From positions 1 to 7,682 of the forward strand of contig JAHJOY010000112.1 of NCBI GenBank assembly GCA_018819665.1: 7,682 bases of DNA. Direction: 5' to 3'. The notes beneath the pieces are model-generated. The model saw nothing but the letters and a program-made list of their open reading frames with translations. It was not told where the DNA came from and ran no database searches. Shown in pieces: positions 5,641 through 7,682 of the stretch (the stretch's first letter is position 1; each line of letters starts with the position of its first letter). The position numbers were made by a program, and so were the translations under genes. Source of the DNA: a bacterium (GTDB lineage Bacteria; Atribacterota; Phoenicimicrobiia; Phoenicimicrobiales; Phoenicimicrobiaceae).

Positions 5641-7682
5641 ATGAAACAATCCTGGGAAGGACCTTTAAATAAAATAGACGATTATCGCTGGGAGATTCCC
5701 AAAACCTATAACTCTGGGATGAGAGTCCCCGGTCTGATTTATGCCTCTTCAAATTTATTAGAAAAAATACGCCAGGATCAGGCTCTAGAACAGGTGGCTA
5801 ATGTAGCTTTTCTCCCGGGGATTGTGGGGCGTTCATTAGCTATGCCAGATATCCACTGGGGGTACGGTTTTTGTTTAACGAAAGATACTAAAGTGTTGTC
5901 TAATTTTGGTTTTTATAAAGTGATCGAAGATTTTGAAAAAGATTGGCAAGATCAAAGGCTTAAGTGCATAGATTTAATTTCTCAAAGGCCAGCAGATACC
6001 CCTATTAAAAGATTTATCAAATTAAAACCGGATGAAGTTTTCAAAATAACTACCAAAGGAGGACATAAGATTAAAGCAACTTTAGACCATCCTTTGTTTA
6101 CACCTTTTGGCATGAAACCTATAAAGGATATAGATCTGGGTGAAAAAGTAGCGATTTTTCCCTTCGAAGGAGTTCCATACAGGAGACCTTCTTCTGAAAT
6201 AATTATTTCAGAAGAAGATATAAAAAAAATTTTATTAAAGTTAGGAAGAGAACAAGGAACATTTAAATTTGAAATAATTCTTCAAAAATTAAAAAAGCGT
6301 AATCTACTACCCTTGGCTTATAACCATCCAAAACTACCTTATATTTTAAAAATAATGGGATTTGTTTTTGGAGATGGTTCTATGAATTTCATCGGGAAAA
6401 AGGGTGATGGAGTTCTACATTTTTCAGGAAAACCCCAGGATTTGGAAGAGGTAAGAAAAGATTTAGAAAAAATCGCTTATACCCCAAGCCCTTTACATTA
6501 TCAAAAAAGAAAAGACTCTCGAGGTAGTAATAAATATTATAACTGCTGTTCGTTTACAGTTAATGCTTCCAGTTTAGTAGTGCTTTTGGAAGCCTTGGGG
6601 GTTCCTAGAGGAAGCAAAGTAAATCAGGCTTATAGGGTTCCTAAATGGATATTTAAGGCGCCTCAATGGCAGAAACGTTTATTTCTTGCTTCACTTTTCG
6701 GATGTGAATTAAGAACTCCTCACAGAAGATTAAATAGAAGAGGATATTTTAATGCCCCTACTTTCCCTATGGCCAAGAGAGAAGAATTAATAGAAAATGG
6801 GAAGGATTTTTTAAAAGATATAGAGAAATTCTTAAAGGACTTTGGTATAAAATGCCTTTATATTGATAAAAGAAAAAAACATATTAACAAGAAAGGTGAC
6901 ATTTCTTGGTTGTTAGAGTTAATAATTTCACCAAATCCGGAAAATCTTCTCAATCTTTGGGGTAAAGTCGGTTTTGAATATAATTTTAAACGAGCATACA
7001 TTGCTAATGTAGCCGTTCAATATCTCAAATTAAAGCAAAAAATTTTGAAAGAAAAAGAGGCAGCAATAAAAGAAAAAGTACCACGATTATTAAAAGCTGG
7101 ATTAAGTTATCAAAAAATTGCCAATCAATTGGAGAGCAATCCTCTAACTAAAAGATTTATTTTAGATACCTGTTGGAAACTTAATAAAGGAAAAAAGGTA
7201 ATTCCTCGAATTCCGGCAAATTTCCCTTTATTTGATGATTTTCTTAAAGATGTAACTTTAGGGCTTGAAAAAAGTGGAATGGTGTGGGATGAAATTAAAA
7301 AAATAAAAAAGATTGATTATAAAGGTTTTGTATATGATTTTACAGTCGCACACACGGAACATAATTTTATTGCTGAGAATTTTGTTGTTTCGAATTGTAT
7401 TGGGGGAGTAGCGGCTACTACCCTAGATAGCGGGGTTATCTCCCCCGGAGGAGTGGGCTTTGATATCAATTGCCTTTCTCCAGATGCATTAATTTTACAT
7501 CATTTTGGTTATACCTTAAAAATTAGAGAATTTGAAGAATTATGGGCAAAAGAAGAGATAAATTGTTTTGATTTTCAAAAAGAAAGTTTAGCGAATACTA
7601 AAATTGTTAATTTTTTAAAAAAAATTCCTGATGATGAAGTCTATAAAATAACAACCAAAACTGGTAAAACGATAATTGCCAC
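5641..7682 (+). CDS. rtcB: RNA-splicing ligase RtcB precursor with two inteins (cut by right edge)
   Basis: An open frame of 680 codons runs past the right edge. The start ATG has a very strong AGGAGGGG site 6 bases upstream. Extein residues 1-77 are RtcB: YNSGMRVPGLIYAS (23-36), VANVAFLPGIVGRSLAMPDIHWGYGF (52-77, family core). The frame then enters intein 1 (78-585), returns to RtcB at CIGGVAATTLDSGVISPGG (586-604) and GVGFDIN (604-610), and enters a second intein at C611. Spliced, the junction reads HWGYGF-CIGGVAA, as in ordinary RtcBs. D608 matches the metal-binding Asp of the GFDINC motif; the matching Cys should be the first residue after intein 2, outside the window. RtcB joins 2',3'-cyclic phosphate (or 3'-phosphate) to 5'-OH RNA ends using GTP and Mn2+, in tRNA splicing or RNA repair. 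It follows archease, its activator, in one operon. Confidence 0.95.
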   Translation, partial: MKQSWEGPLNKIDDYRWEIPKTYNSGMRVPGLIYASSNLLEKIRQDQALEQVANVAFLPGIVGRSLAMPDIHWGYGFCLTKDTKVLSNFGFYKVIEDFEKDWQDQRLKCIDLISQRPADTPIKRFIKLKPDEVFKITTKGGHKIKATLDHPLFTPFGMKPIKDIDLGEKVAIFPFEGVPYRRPSSEIIISEEDIKKILLKLGREQGTFKFEIILQKLKKRNLLPLAYNHPKLPYILKIMGFVFGDGSMNFIGKKGDGVLHFSGKPQDLEEVRKDLEKIAYTPSPLHYQKRKDSRGSNKYYNCCSFTVNASSLVVLLEALGVPRGSKVNQAYRVPKWIFKAPQWQKRLFLASLFGCELRTPHRRLNRRGYFNAPTFPMAKREELIENGKDFLKDIEKFLKDFGIKCLYIDKRKKHINKKGDISWLLELIISPNPENLLNLWGKVGFEYNFKRAYIANVAVQYLKLKQKILKEKEAAIKEKVPRLLKAGLSYQKIANQLESNPLTKRFILDTCWKLNKGKKVIPRIPANFPLFDDFLKDVTLGLEKSGMVWDEIKKIKKIDYKGFVYDFTVAHTEHNFIAENFVVSNCIGGVAATTLDSGVISPGGVGFDINCLSPDALILHHFGYTLKIREFEELWAKEEINCFDFQKESLANTKIVNFLKKIPDDEVYKITTKTGKTIIA
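5872..7395 (+). mobile_element. RtcB intein 1 with LAGLIDADG homing endonuclease (508 residues)
   Basis: A complete in-frame intein, precursor residues 78-585. Block A is CLTKDTKVL from C78. Block B is KATLDHPLF, with T147 and H150 of the TxxH motif. Block F is VYDFTVAHTEHNFIAE (564-579) and block G is NFVVSN ending at N585, followed by C586 as the +1 nucleophile. The penultimate residue is S584 instead of the usual His. The centre holds a two-motif LAGLIDADG domain: ILKIMGFVFGDGS (235-247, acid D245) and RLFLASLFGCEL (346-357, acid E356), the latter preceded by the block-D-like RVPKWI. Both catalytic-position acids remain, so nuclease activity is possible. A helix-turn-helix-like stretch, LLKAGLSYQKIANQL (483-497), lies after the nuclease core. 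At 508 residues it is a normal size for an endonuclease-bearing intein. Confidence 0.95.
7471..7682 (+). mobile_element. RtcB intein 2, N-terminal splicing region (cut by right edge)
   Basis: At C611 the RtcB motif GFDIN is followed by CLSPDALIL, a typical intein block A, instead of the expected C-G-V-R. About 55 residues later comes DDEVYKITTKTGKTIIAT (664-681), the start of block B, before the window ends; the expected TxxH histidine lies outside. T681 is certain because the last two bases are AC. The insertion lies exactly before the metal-binding Cys of RtcB, a site known to host RtcB inteins. The first 70 residues align well with intein 1. Size, endonuclease and C-terminal blocks cannot be seen. 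Confidence 0.9.

Noticed and set aside
5871..7396. Frameshift or assembly chimera in rtcB
   Set aside because: The reading frame is continuous, and the inserted stretch has all splicing blocks in order with exact return to RtcB sequence, so an intein explains it.

Overview
The window looks like a low-GC bacterium with an outer membrane. An exported beta-barrel-type protein, a LolA-like periplasmic protein and an RND/MMPL transporter point to a diderm. A canonical T-box leader, strong AGGAGG-type ribosome binding sites and textbook sigma-70 promoters resemble Firmicutes-style expression. Several deep-branching diderm groups combine these traits, and I cannot assign a taxon from this sequence.

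Left half (1-4350, all on the minus strand): an export locus reads right to left. A consensus promoter (4321-4350) carries a TetR-type palindrome exactly in its -35/-10 spacer. It drives an HAE3/MMPL-like RND transporter (4282-1499). That gene overlaps by ATGA a LolA-fold 'outer membrane lipoprotein-sorting' protein (1502-735). After a 330-bp repeat-filled gap comes the first part of an outer-membrane-barrel-like protein (404 to beyond the left edge). Together these would span inner membrane, periplasm and outer membrane. The cargo is unknown.

Centre (4351-5025): a divergent intergenic region with GTAG-headed hairpins and heptamer-phased degenerate repeats, then a perfect promoter (4710-4739) and a T-box riboswitch (about 4747-5018). 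Its specifier reads UCC (serine) by the GAA-N-NNN-A rule.

Right half (5026-7682, plus strand): the T-box leads into archease (5100-5525) and then rtcB (5641 to beyond the right edge), the RNA ligase and its activator. The rtcB reading frame is interrupted in frame by a complete 508-residue intein with a LAGLIDADG endonuclease domain (5872-7395). Only 25 extein residues later comes the start of a second, related intein (7471 onward), placed immediately before the metal-binding cysteine of the GFDIN-C motif.

The most notable points are: (1) two closely spaced sibling inteins in one RtcB; (2) a serine-type T-box in front of an RNA-repair operon; (3) a shared vocabulary of intergenic repeats, namely eight hairpins each preceded by GTAG (the REP/RAYT signature) embedded in period-7 degenerate arrays.
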